Source: Amia ocellicauda (Eukaryota > Chordata > Actinopteri > Amiiformes > Amiidae). From it: DNA of 64,000 nt. The DNA lies in NCBI RefSeq assembly GCF_036373705.1, contig NC_089863.1, positions 24,346,917 through 24,410,916 on the forward strand, read 5' to 3'. Below the pieces are notes generated by a model. The model was not told the DNA's origin. It saw nothing but the letters and a program-made list of their open reading frames with translations, and did not search any database. The position numbers were made by a program, and so were the translations under genes. Positions within the stretch are counted from its first letter, which is position 1. The number at the start of each line of letters is the position of its first letter. Positions 31,224-43,971 of this stretch are shown here, in pieces.

Positions 31224-31344
31224 ATGGAGACTCCGGCGGCCAAAGCGAAGCCGCAGAATCGCCTGCTGGTCTCCACGACTCTGGACGCCAAAGATGAGCT
31301 GGAGGAGGTGAGGCGAGCCCGGCTCGACACGGAGGCTGTGTGTG

Positions 31345-31388
<44 letters not shown>

Positions 31389-34300
31389 GCCCATCTGGCC
31401 CTGCGCTCTGGCTGTGTTGACTTACCTGTGCGCTCCGGAAAACGAGGCGACGTGTGGGTTTGTTTTTGGTGTCACCGTGTCGTTTGTACAAACACACTCG
31501 CACTGACAGGTCTTTAAAGTCTCACTCAAGGAGCGAGATGGGCGCTTGAGCAGGCGTGTGGCTGTTGTGTTGTGTTGCGGCTCTTGGACAGATGTGTGAC
31601 TGTTGTGTTGCGGCTCTTGGACAGGTGTGTGACTGTGTTGTGTTGCAGTGCTTGGACAGGTGTGTGACTGTGTTGTTGTGTTGCGGCTCTTGGACAGGTG
31701 TGTGACTGTTGTGTTGCAGCGCTTGGACAGGTGTGTGACTGTGTTGTTGTGTTGCGGCTCTTGGACAGGTGTGTGACTGTTGTGTTGCGGCTCTTGGACA
31801 GGTGTGTGACTGTGTTGTTGTGTTGCGGCTCTTGGACAGATGTGTGACTGTTGTGTTGCGGCTCTTGGACAGGTGTGTGACTGTGTTGTTGTGTTGCGGC
31901 TCTTGGACAGGTGTGTGACTGTTGTGTTGCGGCTCTTGGACAGGTGTGTGACTGTGTTGTTGTGTTGCGGCTCTTGGACAGATGTGTGACTGTTGTGTTG
32001 CGGCTCTTGGACAGGTGTGTGACTGTGTTGTGTTGCAGTGCTTGGACAGGTGTGTGACTGTTGTTGTGTTGCGGCTCTTGGACAGGTGTGTGACTGTGTT
32101 GTTGTGTTGCAGCGCTTGGACAGGTGTGTGACTGTTGTGTTGCGGCTCTTGGACAGGTGTGTGACTGTTGTGTTGCGGCTCTTGGACAGGTGTGTGACTG
32201 TGTTGTTGTGTTGCGGCTCTTGGACAGGTGTGTGACTGTGTTGTTGTGTTGCGGCTCTTGGACAGGTGTGTGACTGTGTTGTTGTGTTGCGGCTCTTGGA
32301 CAGATGTGTGACTGTTGTGTTGCGGCTCTTGGACAGGTGTGTGACTGTGTTGTGTTGCGGCTCTTGGACAGGTGTGTGACTGTGTTGTTGTGTTGCAGCG
32401 CTTGGACAGGTGTGTGACTGTTGTGTTGCGGCTCTTGGACAGGTGTGTGACTGTTGTGTTGCGGCTCTTGGACAGGTGTGTGACTGTGTTGTTGTGTTGC
32501 GGCTCTTGGACAGGTGTGTGACTGTGTTGTTGTGTTGCGGCTCTTGGACAGGTGTGTGACTGTTGTTGTGTTGCGGCTCTTGGACAGATGTGTGACTGTT
32601 GTGTTGCGGCTCTTGGACAGGTGTGTGACTGTGTTGTGTTGCAGTGCTTGGACAGGTGTGTGACTGTGTTGTTGTGTTGCGGCTCTTGGACAGGTGTGTG
32701 ACTGTGTTGTTGTGTTGCAGCGCTTGGACAGGTGTGTGACTGTTGTGTTGCGGCTCTTGGACAGGTGTGTGACTGTTGTGTTGCGGCTCTTGGACAGGTG
32801 TGTGACTGTGTTGTTGTGTTGCGGCTCTTGGACAGGTGTGTGACTGTTGTGTTGCGGCTCTTGGACAGATGTGTGACTGTTGTGTTGCGGCTCTTGGACA
32901 GGTGTGTAAATGTGTTGTGTTGCAGTGCTTGGACAGATGTGTAACTTGTGTTGCAGCGCTTGGACAGATGTGTACCTGTTGTGTAGTTATGTTGCAGCGC
33001 TTGGACAGATGTGTAACTGTGTTGTGTTGCAGCGCTTGGACAGGTGTGTGACTGTTGTGTTGCGGCTCTTGGAAAGGTGTGTGACTGTGTTGTTGTGTTG
33101 CAGCACTTGGACAGATGTGTACCTGTTGTGTTGCAGTGCTTGGACAGATGTGTAACTGTTGTGTTGCAGCGCTTGGACAGATGTGTAACTGTTGTGTAGT
33201 TATGTTGCAGCGCTTGGACAGATGTGTAACTGTTGTTGTGTTGCAGCGCTTGGACAGGTGTGTAACTGTGTTGTGTTGTTATGTTGCAGCGCTTGGACAG
33301 GTGTGTAACTGTGTTGTTGTGTTGCAGCGCTTGGACAGGTGTATGGCCATCGTGTCGTCCTTGATCGCCGGGCAGTCAGAGCGCGAGGCCAACGACTCCC
33401 TGACAGCTCACGTGAGTCTCCACCTGCTGCCCTGCGTTACACTGCACTGCTACATTGTGTTATATCACTGGACTGGACTGTATCATGCTGCACTAAACCT
33501 CTCTCTCTCTCTCTCAGGTGTGTAAGGGCTCTCAGCAGCATGAGGAGGTGTGTCTGGGGCTGTTCACGCTGCTGCTCATGGAGCCAGCGCAGGCACAGAG
33601 GGTACGACAGCCGTGACAGCCAGTGACATCACGCGTACCTGTCACGACAATATTACATTAGTCTAATCTCTCTGTCTGTCTGTTTTTCTCTCCCCACCCT
33701 TCCCCCTCCTCTCTTTTTCCTCCCTGTCTCCCTCTCTCTGTGCTGTGCAGAGTTACAGAGACCTGACGCTAGTGAACAGAGATGGGATGAATGTCATTCT
33801 GATGAAGATCAACCAGATCCTGATGGAGAAATTCCTCAAACTGCAGGACGTCTGTCGCACACAGGTAACCCTGCCCCTCCCCACCCTTTCTGCTCTGTTG
33901 ATCTGTTCCTCTCTTTCTCTCTGTTGATCTCTTTCCATCTACTCTTTCTGTTGCTTGCTTGCTCTCTGTCTCTGTCTCTCTCTCATTGGAAATTTAACTA
34001 GGAAATCTCTCCCCTCCTGTTCTCTCTCTCTCTCTCCAGCTGGTGTGGCTGGTCCGGGAGCTCGTGAAGAGTGGAGTGATTGGCGCAGATGGAGTGTGTA
34101 TGACTCTCATGAAACAGATAGCAGGTTTGTCCATCCGTACCTGTGTCTGTGTGTGTGTGTGCTTCTGTCTGTCTGTGTGTGTGTGTGCGTCTGTCTGTCT
34201 GTGTGTGTGTGCATCTGTCTGTGCGTGTGTGTGTGTGCATCTGTCTCCGTCTCTCTGTGTGTGTGTATGTGCGTCTCTGTCTGTCTGTGTGTGTGCGTCT

Positions 34301-37300
34301 GTCTGTGTGTGTGCATCTCTGTCTGTGTCTGTGTGCATCTGTCTGTGTCTGTGTGTGCGTGCGTCTGTGTGTGCATGTGCGTGCGTCTGTGTCTGTGTGC
34401 GCGTGCGTCTGTGTGTGTGTGTCTGTCTGTCTGTCTGTGTCTGTGTGTGTGTGCATCTGTCTCCGTCTCTGTGTGTGTGTATGTGCATCTCTGTGTGTGT
34501 GTATGTGCGTCTCTGTGTGTGTGTATGTGCGTCTGTCTGTGTGTGTGCGTCTCTGTCTGTGTGTGTGTGCATCTGTCTGTGTCTGTGTGTGTGTGTATGT
34601 GCGTCTGTCTGTGTGTGTGCGTCTGTCTGTGTCTGTGTGCGTCTGTCTGTGTGTGCATCTGTCTGTGTCTGTGTGTGTGTGCATCTGTCTCCGTCTCTCT
34701 GTGTGTGTGTATGTGCATCTCTGTGTGTGTGTATGTGCGTCTCTGTGTGTGTGTATGTGCGTCTGTCTGTGTGTGTGCGTCTCTGTCTGTGTCTGTGTGC
34801 GTCTGTCTGTGTGTGCATCTGTCTGTCTCTGTGTGTGCGTGCGTCTCTGTGTGTGCATGTGCGTGTGTCTGTGTGTGCATGTGCGTGCGTCTGTGTGTGT
34901 GTGTGTGCGTCTGTCTGTGTGTCTGTGTGTGTGTGCGTCTGTCTGTGTCTGTGTGTGTGTGCATCTGTCTGTGTCTGTGTGTGTGTGCATCTGTCTCCGT
35001 CTCTCTGTGTGTGTGTGTATGTGCGTCTGTCTGTGTGTGTGCGTCTCTGTCTGTGTCTGTGTGCGTCTGTGTGTGCATCTGTCTGTCTCTGTGTGTGCGT
35101 GCGTCTCTGTGTGTGCGTGTGTCTGTGTGTGCATGTGCGTGCGTCTGTGTCTGTGTGTGCGTGCGTCTGTGTGTGTGTGTGTGCGTCTGTCTGTGTCTGT
35201 GTGTGTGCATCTGTCTGTGTCTGTGTGTGTGTGCATCTGTCTCCGTCTCTCTGTGTGTGTGTATGTGCATCTCTGTGTGTGTGTATGTGCGTCTGTCTGT
35301 CTGTGTGCGTCTCTGTCTGTCTGTGTGCGTCTCTGTCTGTGTGTGCATCTGTCTGTCTCTGTGTGTGCGTGCGTCTGTGTGTGCATGTGCGTGCGTCTGT
35401 GTCTGTGTGTGCGTGCGTCTGTGTCTGTCTGTGTGTGTGTGTCTGTGTGTGCGTGCGTCTGTCTGTGTCTATCTGTGTCTCATAATTAGTCTACATGTGA
35501 AAACTTGAGCAAGAGTCTTGTTCTCTTACACAATCTTTATTATTATTATTATTCCAGTCGTTCTAACACTATCTCCTCCTACAATAATTACCGTACACGT
35601 ACCAAACTTCACACAGTTCGATCCCGCCTCCCCATCTCTGCTGTTCTCTGCACATTGCTGTGTTGCACTGTGATTTCCCACTGCGGTCCTCATATCCTAT
35701 ATTATTTGATTTCCCGCATAAAATATTGTATTATTCTAATACTTACACCACTTCTACTACTAATAATAATTAAAATACATTAAATATGTGCATACAGGGC
35801 TTTAATTCAGATTATTTGTATTGTTATTATTCCATATTATTCAGTCTTGTCACAACTTTGCGCTGACTTGGTCAGAAAATGCTTTACATACAGTGAGTGA
35901 AAAAAGTATTTGATCCCCTGCTGATTTTGTACGTTTGCTCACTGACAAAGAAATGATCTGTCTATAATTTTAATGGTAGGTGTATTTTAACAGTGAGAGA
36001 CAGAATAACAACAAAAAAATACAGAAAAACGCATTTCAAAAAAGTTATAAATTGATTTGCATGTTAATGAGGGAAATAAGTATTTGACCCCTTCGACTTA
36101 GTACTTGGTGGCAAAACCCTTGTTGGCAATCACAGAGGTCAGACGTTTCTTGTAGTTGGCCACCAGGTTTGCACACATCTCAGGAGGGATTTTGTCCCAC
36201 TCCTCTTTGCAGATCCTCTCCAAGTCATTAAGGTTTCGAGGCTGACGTTTGGCAACTCGAACCTTCAGCTCCCTCCACAGATTTTCTATGGGATTAAGGT
36301 CTGGAGACTGGCTAGGCCACTCCAGGACCTTAATGTGCTTCTTCTTGAGCCACTCCTTTGTTGCCTTGGCTGTGTGTTTTGGGTCATTGTCATGCTGGAA
36401 TACCCATCCACGACCCATTTTCAATGCCCTGGCTGAGGGAAGGAGGTTCTCACCCAAGATTTGACGGTACATGGCCCCGTCCATCGTCCCTTTGATGCGG
36501 TGCAGTTGTCCTGTCCCCTTAGCAGAAAAATACACCCAAAGCATAATGTTTCCACCTCCATGTTTGACGGTGGGGATGGTGTTCTTGGGGTCATTCCTCC
36601 TCCTCCAAACATGGCGAGTTGAGTTGATGCCAAAGAGCTCGATTTTGGTCTCATCTGACCACAACACTTTCACCCAGTTCTCCCAGTTTGATTGGGTGGA
36701 AGCTGCTTGGCGATGGTCTTGTAGCCCATTCCAGCCTTGTGTAGGTCTACAATCTTGTCCCTGACATCCTTGGACAGCTCTTTGGTCTTGGCCATGGTGG
36801 AGAGTTTCTTTGTCAGTGGGCAAACATACGAAATCAGCAGGGGATCAAATACTTTTTTCCCTCACTGTACCTCAGTTCTTTCCCTATAATATAGCATGTT
36901 CTATATTATTGGGAAATGATGTTTTCTATGATGTTTTCATGCTTTTAAATATTTAACCACATGGTTTCCAATTTTAATACTGTATTATATACTAATATTT
37001 ATTGCACTTCTACTAATAATAATACATATACTACATTAAATGAAATACTGTTTTATATACTAATATGTATTCTACTTATTATTATACCACATTAAATTAG
37101 TTTAATACTGTTTTATATACTAATACGTATTCCACTTTTACTAATAACAATTATACGACATTTAAATTCATACATAGAGCTTTAGTACCAATTCATATTG
37201 TTGATATTATTTCATATTATTCACTACTCATACCTACATATCTTAATTCCCTATAACATTTTCTATAGTATACTGTATTACCTTGTGATATGTACTTACT

Positions 37301-38439
37301 ACAGTAGCATAGCAAATACTGTAGTACCCCGCTTTATACCATATTACACTTCATACTATAGTGTACTGTAGTAACTTGTGAAATACTATAGCACACTGCT
37401 GTACATTGTAGTATCTCGTACTTAACTTACTACAGTACTACATGTGCACTGAAACAGACTGCTTACTCTACTCAAACACAGTCACATGCGGACACAGTTT
37501 CTCCAGAAAAAGTAGCATTCTAGTTACTGTGTAGTTTTTGCTAACAATACATTTTAAAGCTAAACGTGTCTGACAGTGAGATATTAATCTCTCTCTCCAG
37601 GAGGTGACGTTTCTGCCAAGAATATCTGGCTGGCTGAGAACGTCCTGGACATACTGGTGGAGCAGAGGTAAGGAGAGAGAGATGAGATGAGGGGAGTACG
37701 CACAATCCACAGACTGACTGACTGACCTCAAATTAATACCCGTCTTCCTCTCCCTCTCTCTCCCTCTCAGGGAGTGGGTGTTGAAGAATGGTATGCTGGT
37801 GGCCATGTCGGTGTACACCTACCTGCGGCTCATCGTGGACCACCACGGCACCCCCCCGCTGCTCGCCCTGCGCCAGAGAGAGGTGGACTTCTGCATCGGC
37901 CTGCTGAGAGAGAAGGTGAGGGGATGGAGGTCCACAGACAGGAGCACAAATGACGTCCCTGGACAGATTATTATAAAAGACATCCTTCCCTCTCCCTCCC
38001 TCTCTCCTTCTCTCCCTCTCTCAGTTCATGGAGTGCTTCATCATCGGGCGGGACCTGGTGCGTCTGCTGCAGAATGTGGCTCGCATCCCGGAGATGGAAC
38101 AGCTGTGGAGAGACCTGCTGCACAGCCCCCAGACGCTCAGCCCCCAGTTCACTGGTGAGAGCCACTGTGAGTGTTAGTGGCATTGTGTGTGTGTGCGTCT
38201 CTTTTTTGTTTTGTCTGTCTGTCTCTCTGCACTTCTCTGTTAACTGTCATTGTCTCTCTTCCCCAGGTGTGCTCCAGCTGTTGACTTCGCGGACGTCCAG
38301 GAAGTTCCTGGCCTGCCGGTTGACCCCCGACATGGAGACCAAGCTGCTGTTCATGACCTCACGGGTACTGATGCCTTAACCTTTGACCTCTGACCCATGA
38401 CACCCTGACCCACACGTGTCTGTCTGTGTGTCAGTCTAT

Positions 38440-38478
<39 letters not shown>

Positions 38479-40202
38479 AGTCTGTGTGTGTGGGCAGGTT
38501 TATGTGGTTACAAACTGGAAATTACAAGGTTATTATGCAATAAAGGTGGTTTATGAGGACATTGCCTATTTCCCACACAATTCAAATCGATTAAAAATTA
38601 TGTTTTATTGAAAATGTAAAAATGCAGAAAGTTTTTTTATTAGGGTTAGGGTTAGGGGATAGAATCTATAGTTTGTATAGTATAGAAATCATTGTCTATG
38701 GAGAGTCCTCATAATGATAGCGGCACCAACGTGTGCGTGTGTCAGTCAATCAAACAGTGTGTCAGTCTGTCAGTTACTGTGTCAGTCAGTCAGTCAGTAT
38801 GAGCCTCTCCCCCCTCCCTTCCAGGTCCGGTTCGGGCAACAGAAGCGGTACCAGGACTGGTTCCAGAGGCAGTACCTGTCGACGGCGGACAGCCAGTCCC
38901 TGCGCTGCGATCTGATCCGCTACATCTGCGGAGTCGTGCACCCGTCCAATGAGGTGCTGAGCTCCGACATCCTGCCCCGCTGGGCCATCATCGGCTGGCT
39001 GCTCACCACCTGCACGGTAACCCGCCGCCGCCTCCACCCGCTCGGCTCCGGCAGAGCTGTGACTCATGGGTAACGCACCCGCACACACTGCTGCGTAACG
39101 CTGAGTGTGGTGTGTTGTCGTTGCAGTCCAATGTAGCCGCCTCCAATGCGAAGCTGGCCCTGTTCTACGACTGGCTGTTCTTCAACCCGGAGAAGGACAG
39201 CATCATGAACATAGGTGAGAGGGACGGAGCGAGGGAGGGAAGGAGGGACAGAGGGAGCAAGGTAGGGAGAGAGGGAAGGAGGGAGGGGGGAGCGAGGTAG
39301 GGAGAGGGAAGGAGGGAGGGGGGAGCGAGGTAAGGAGAGGGAGGGAGAGGGAGGGGGAGGGAGAGCAAGAGAGGGAAGGAGAGAGGGAAGGAGCGTGGGT
39401 GAGGGAGTGAAAGAGAGGGAGAGAGGTAAGGAGGGAGAGGAAGGGAGGTAGGGATAGAGGGAAGGAGCAAGGGAGGTAGGGAGAGGGAAAGAGGAAGGGA
39501 GGTAGAGGGAGGGAGTGAGTGAAAGAGGGAGGGAGAGAGGGAGTGGTGTATTTAGAAGTGTAAAGCTATCTTGGTAATCGTCGGCGTGTGAGCCTGTCAG
39601 TGTGTCGGCGTGTGAGCGTGTGAGCCTGTCAGTGCGCCATGTCAGCGTGTCTCCCGTGTTCCCGCAGAGCCGGCCATCCTGGTGATGCACCACTCCATGA
39701 AGCCCCACCCAGCCATCACCGCCACCCTGCTGGACTTCATGTGCCGGGTGAGGGCGGAGCGACAGAGGAGAGGGTGTCGGGGGGTGGGTGTAAGGGTGTC
39801 AGAAGCAGGGACCCAGCAGTGCAGGAAGCCACTGGCACTAAAGTAGACCTGCTCTCGTCTCTCTCTCCCCTCCTTCTCTCCTCTCTCTCTCTCGGACAGA
39901 TCATCCCTCACTTCTACCCGCCCCTCGAGGCCCATGTGCGACAGGGCGTCTTCAACTCCCTCACCTTCATCATGGAGAAGAGAGTGCTAGCGTGAGTCTC
40001 CGCACTGCCCCCCCACAGACGCACACTTGCAAATACTCTCTGGCTAACTCTGCTTCCCTCCCTCCATCCTCCACTCTCTCTCTCTCTCAGTCACCTGGCT
40101 CCCCTGTTTGACAACCCCAAGCTGGACAGGGAACTGAGAGCCATGCTGAGGGACCGCTTCCCCGAGTTCTGCAGCTCCCCCTCGCCCCCTGTCGAAGGTG
40201 AG

Positions 40203-40256
<54 letters not shown>

Positions 40257-43200
40257 AGTTGTCTAATCTCCTCTCTCTCTCCATGGCCCCCCTGGTGGAG
40301 CAGTGAAGATGGAAGAGTCTGTCTCCCTGGAGATGGACAACCACGTGTCGGACAAGGAGGACGGCTGCTACGACAACATGGAAGCGGCCTTCAGTGACGA
40401 TGAGGAGGAGCTGAACAGCAAAGGTGCGGCGGGGCGATGGGTCTTGAAACGGTGTTCACCGTTCAGAAATTCGTCAATTGATCAGCTGCTCATTCGTGAC
40501 ATTTAAGACGATATCGAGTGACGCGCTTTGTTGGTGTCATCCCTCCCCAGGCAAGAAGCGCGAGTTCCGCTTCCACCCAATCAAAGAGGCCATTGTTGAG
40601 GAGCCGGCTGACATCACACCCTATGTGGACCAATTGGACGAGACACTGAAGGAGAAGGTTCTTCAGCTTCAGAAAGAGAGGTGAGTGGTGGCGGCTGCTG
40701 CTAACTCCGCCTCTCTCTCTCTCTCTCTCTCTCGTGTTTTCTCTCTCCTTTCACCTCTGCCCAGTGGCGGCTGGTGGGATTATAAACTGGTGGGGCACGA
40801 AAAGACCTATGAACACATAACACGTAACATATTCTTAACGGCAGTCATTAAATTTCCACAAGAAACATAAATCAAGTTCGAGGGTTGGTGGTCTCAGTGA
40901 AGATGATGTCGTGGTACACGGTTCTGATATATTCAGTTTTCGAGTCAAGAATTGTGAGAGAGCATATTAAAACAACAATAAATTGTGATTTGCCAAAATG
41001 TTCTTTGTAAAGGAAATACAAATTGTTACTTATCGTAAAAAACCAAGCGAGCACTTTAATGTCCTCCTGCACACTGGACACTGGATGCACTAGTCTAACT
41101 GCTCATTCTGCGTTGTTTTGGGTGTGCCTTTATAAATACTGGTCTGTGTGACAAGTGTTTTAAGTCTTTGTAGGCAGAGTTTGTCCACACCGTCTCCCCC
41201 AAATAAAAAGACAAGGAAAACAACAAAAAAGCGATTTTCCAATAACGCTTGCGGTAAGACCATTCTATAAAGCCCTATTAATTAATTTTGCCTTTTGTGT
41301 GACCATATTATCTGGAGACCTAAACGTTGGATTGTACAGGACTCAAAACAGCAGTGACCCGGGTCACGTTCTGGTAGCGCAGATTTCCTGAGTTGTGCAG
41401 ATCTGCGCTGCTCCTCCGGTGGGATCGGTGGAATTCAGCAGATCTGCGCAGAACTGCTGACATCTGCGCTGTGAGAACGCGACCTCACTGACGAGCGGGA
41501 AAAGATGAGCTCAAGTGCCCCTTCTGCGCTCATTAAAGACTCGTGAAGCTCGCACGCGGCCAGCCATATCTGCGGTGTTGCTGTACAGTGCACTGCTGTC
41601 GCTTCAGTGCGGACGAGGGCCCGGCCCCACCAGCTAAACTCACGATCGCTCGCCCGTGTTCACTACGGTATGACCTTGATGGCTTGCCATACACGTGATG
41701 TTACTGGTCTGTCAACTTCCTGTTATTAGTGCCGTAGTGAACAGTGCAACATTATCCACGAAACCTACAATCAGTTTGAAGTGTATAAGCACGTTGTTTT
41801 ATTTATTTTGAAATGGCGGGCCGCTGCTGCCTCTGCCTCTTCTTTCTCTTGTCTGTGAGGGGTCCTGAGTTGTACTGTACTGCATTAGGATACATTGTTT
41901 CACAATAGTCTACTCCCTCCCTCCTTCCCTCCCTCTCTCTCTCTCAGTGATACGGAGATGCAGTGCGAGGTGATGCAGGAGATTGTGGATCTGATCCTGG
42001 AGGTGAGTGTAACTCTCTCTCTCTCTCTCTCACTCTCAATTCCTGTCCATCTTCAAACCAAATACGAAATGTCTGCCTGTCTGTCCCTCAGGAGGACTTT
42101 GACTCCGAGCAGATGTCCACCCTAGCCTCTTGCCTGGCGGAGCTGTTCAAGGGCCACTTCAGAGGGGACGTGCTGCCTGAGGAGATCACTGAGGAGTCAG
42201 TTTGTCCGTCCCTGTCTCTGTCTGTCCGTCCGTCCGTTAGTCTGTCTGTTTTTCAGTGTCTCTGTCTGTCTGTACATACGCCTCCATGTTGCCGTCTGCC
42301 TGTTCGTCTCTGTCGGTCTGTGTAATATGGCTTTCAGTGTCTGTGTCTAACCTCTTGTCTGTCTGCAGGTCCCTGGAGGAGTCAGTCTGCAAGCCCGTGT
42401 GTCTGGTCTTCAGGTGAGTGTGGCAGCCTTCCCAGCATGCTTTGTACTCTGTGGGCTGTGCTAAACCTGCATCCTGAGACCCCACAGCTGTCTCACTCCA
42501 TGCCCTCTCTCTCTCTCTCTGTCAGGAACCTGTGTCAGATGCAGGAAGATAACAGTGGCTTCTCGGTGCTGCTGGACATGCTGGCCGAGCTGTACCAGAA
42601 GCAGCCCAAGATCGGCTACCACCTGCTGTACTACCTGAAGGCCAGGTGAGAGCGCTGTTATTTTTTATAACAAAGCAACAAGTGTGTCACACCAGGTCTA
42701 GTTGACTCACGATTATTGATGATATTAGTGATGATGGTGTTATCGATGACGTGCATGTTATTGATGATGTGAGGGATGCTCTGTGTCCCGCAGCAAGGCG
42801 GGGGTCGGCCGCATGTGTCTGTACGAGTCCTTCGCTCAGGCCACCGCGCTGGGAGACCTGCACACCTGCCTCATGATGGATATGAAAGCCTGCCAGGAGG
42901 ACGACGTGCGGCTGCTGTGCTACCTCACCCCCTCCATCTACAGTGAGGTCCGTCCGCCCGTCCGTCTGTCTGTGTGATATGCTACCTCACCCCCTCCATC
43001 TACAGTGTGGTGTGTCTTTCTCTGTTCACTGTCTCTCTCTCTCTCTCGCTCTAGTTCCCTGATGAGACTCTACGGAGTGGGGAGCTGCTCAATATGATCG
43101 TGGCCGTCATCGACTCCACACAGGTACATACTCTACAGCACTGTACTGCACACGCTACACACTACAGTACTGCACACGCTACAAACTCTAGAGCAGGGGT

Positions 43201-43938
43201 TTTCAAAGTGGTCCTGGAGGACCCCCTGCCCTGCGGGGTTTTTTTCCAACCTAGGTCTTAATTACTTAATTGAATGGTATATTGCTTTGTTAGGGCAATT
43301 AAGGATTCAATCAAGCAATTAAGACCTCAGTTGAAACAAAAACCAGCAGGGCAGGGGGTCCTCCAGGACCACTTTGAAAACCCCTGCTCTAGAGGGCTCC
43401 ATACGCTATACTCTCTACACCAGTGGTTCCTAACTCCTGGAGGAGCCCCTACCCTGCTTGTTTTTGTTCCAGCCGAGCTCTCAGTTAATTGAACCCTTAA
43501 TTGAAGCAACAATCTGCTTAGATTTCACTTTTTTAATTGTGTAATAAAAGAGTTGGTTCTTTATCCAATTCTATACTTAACTTAAAACCCCTACTGTTTA
43601 ACATAATTAAAATGCTTTGATTTAGGAAATTATGAGTTCAATTAAGGCTTCAATTAAGTAATTGAGAGCACGGCTGAAACAAAAACCAGCAGGGTAGGGG
43701 GTCCTCCAGGACCAGGGCTGGGGACCCATGCGCTACAGTACTGCACACCCTACACACTATAGTACACACAACATGCAGCACACACCTGTAATTTACACAA
43801 GAAACTCACTTATTTTCCCCTCTCTGTCTCTCAGCTGCAGGAGCTGCTGTGTCATGTCATGATGGGGACTCTGGTGATGTTTCGCAAGGACTCGGTGCTC
43901 AACATCCTGAGTGAGTCTCTGACCACTGTGTGTGTCTG

Positions 43939-43971
<33 letters not shown>

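Larger units (their letters stand above)
35735..37240. repeat. Diverged AT-rich repeat split by a Tc1 element
   Basis: A segment with CACTTCTACTACTAATAATAAT, CATTAAAT and, further on, AGGGCTTTAATTC at 35735-35855 is homologous to 37125-37240. Two shorter related units occur at about 36985-37124 (ATACTAATATTTATTGCACT and ATACTAATATGTATTCTACT). The Tc1 insertion at 35891-36867 separates the copies. The surrounding sequence to about 37590 is AT-rich with further short TACTGTAGTA-like repeats. Confidence 0.6.

Noticed and set aside
33955..35508. Open frames of 413-517 residues rich in Cys/Val (plus) or His/Thr (minus)
   Set aside because: They are the GT/CTGT minisatellite in INTS3 intron 5, open in most frames on both strands.
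38640..38657. Three TTAGGG repeats as an interstitial telomere
   Set aside because: Only three units, inside what looks like a dispersed intronic repeat; too short to indicate a telomere fusion.
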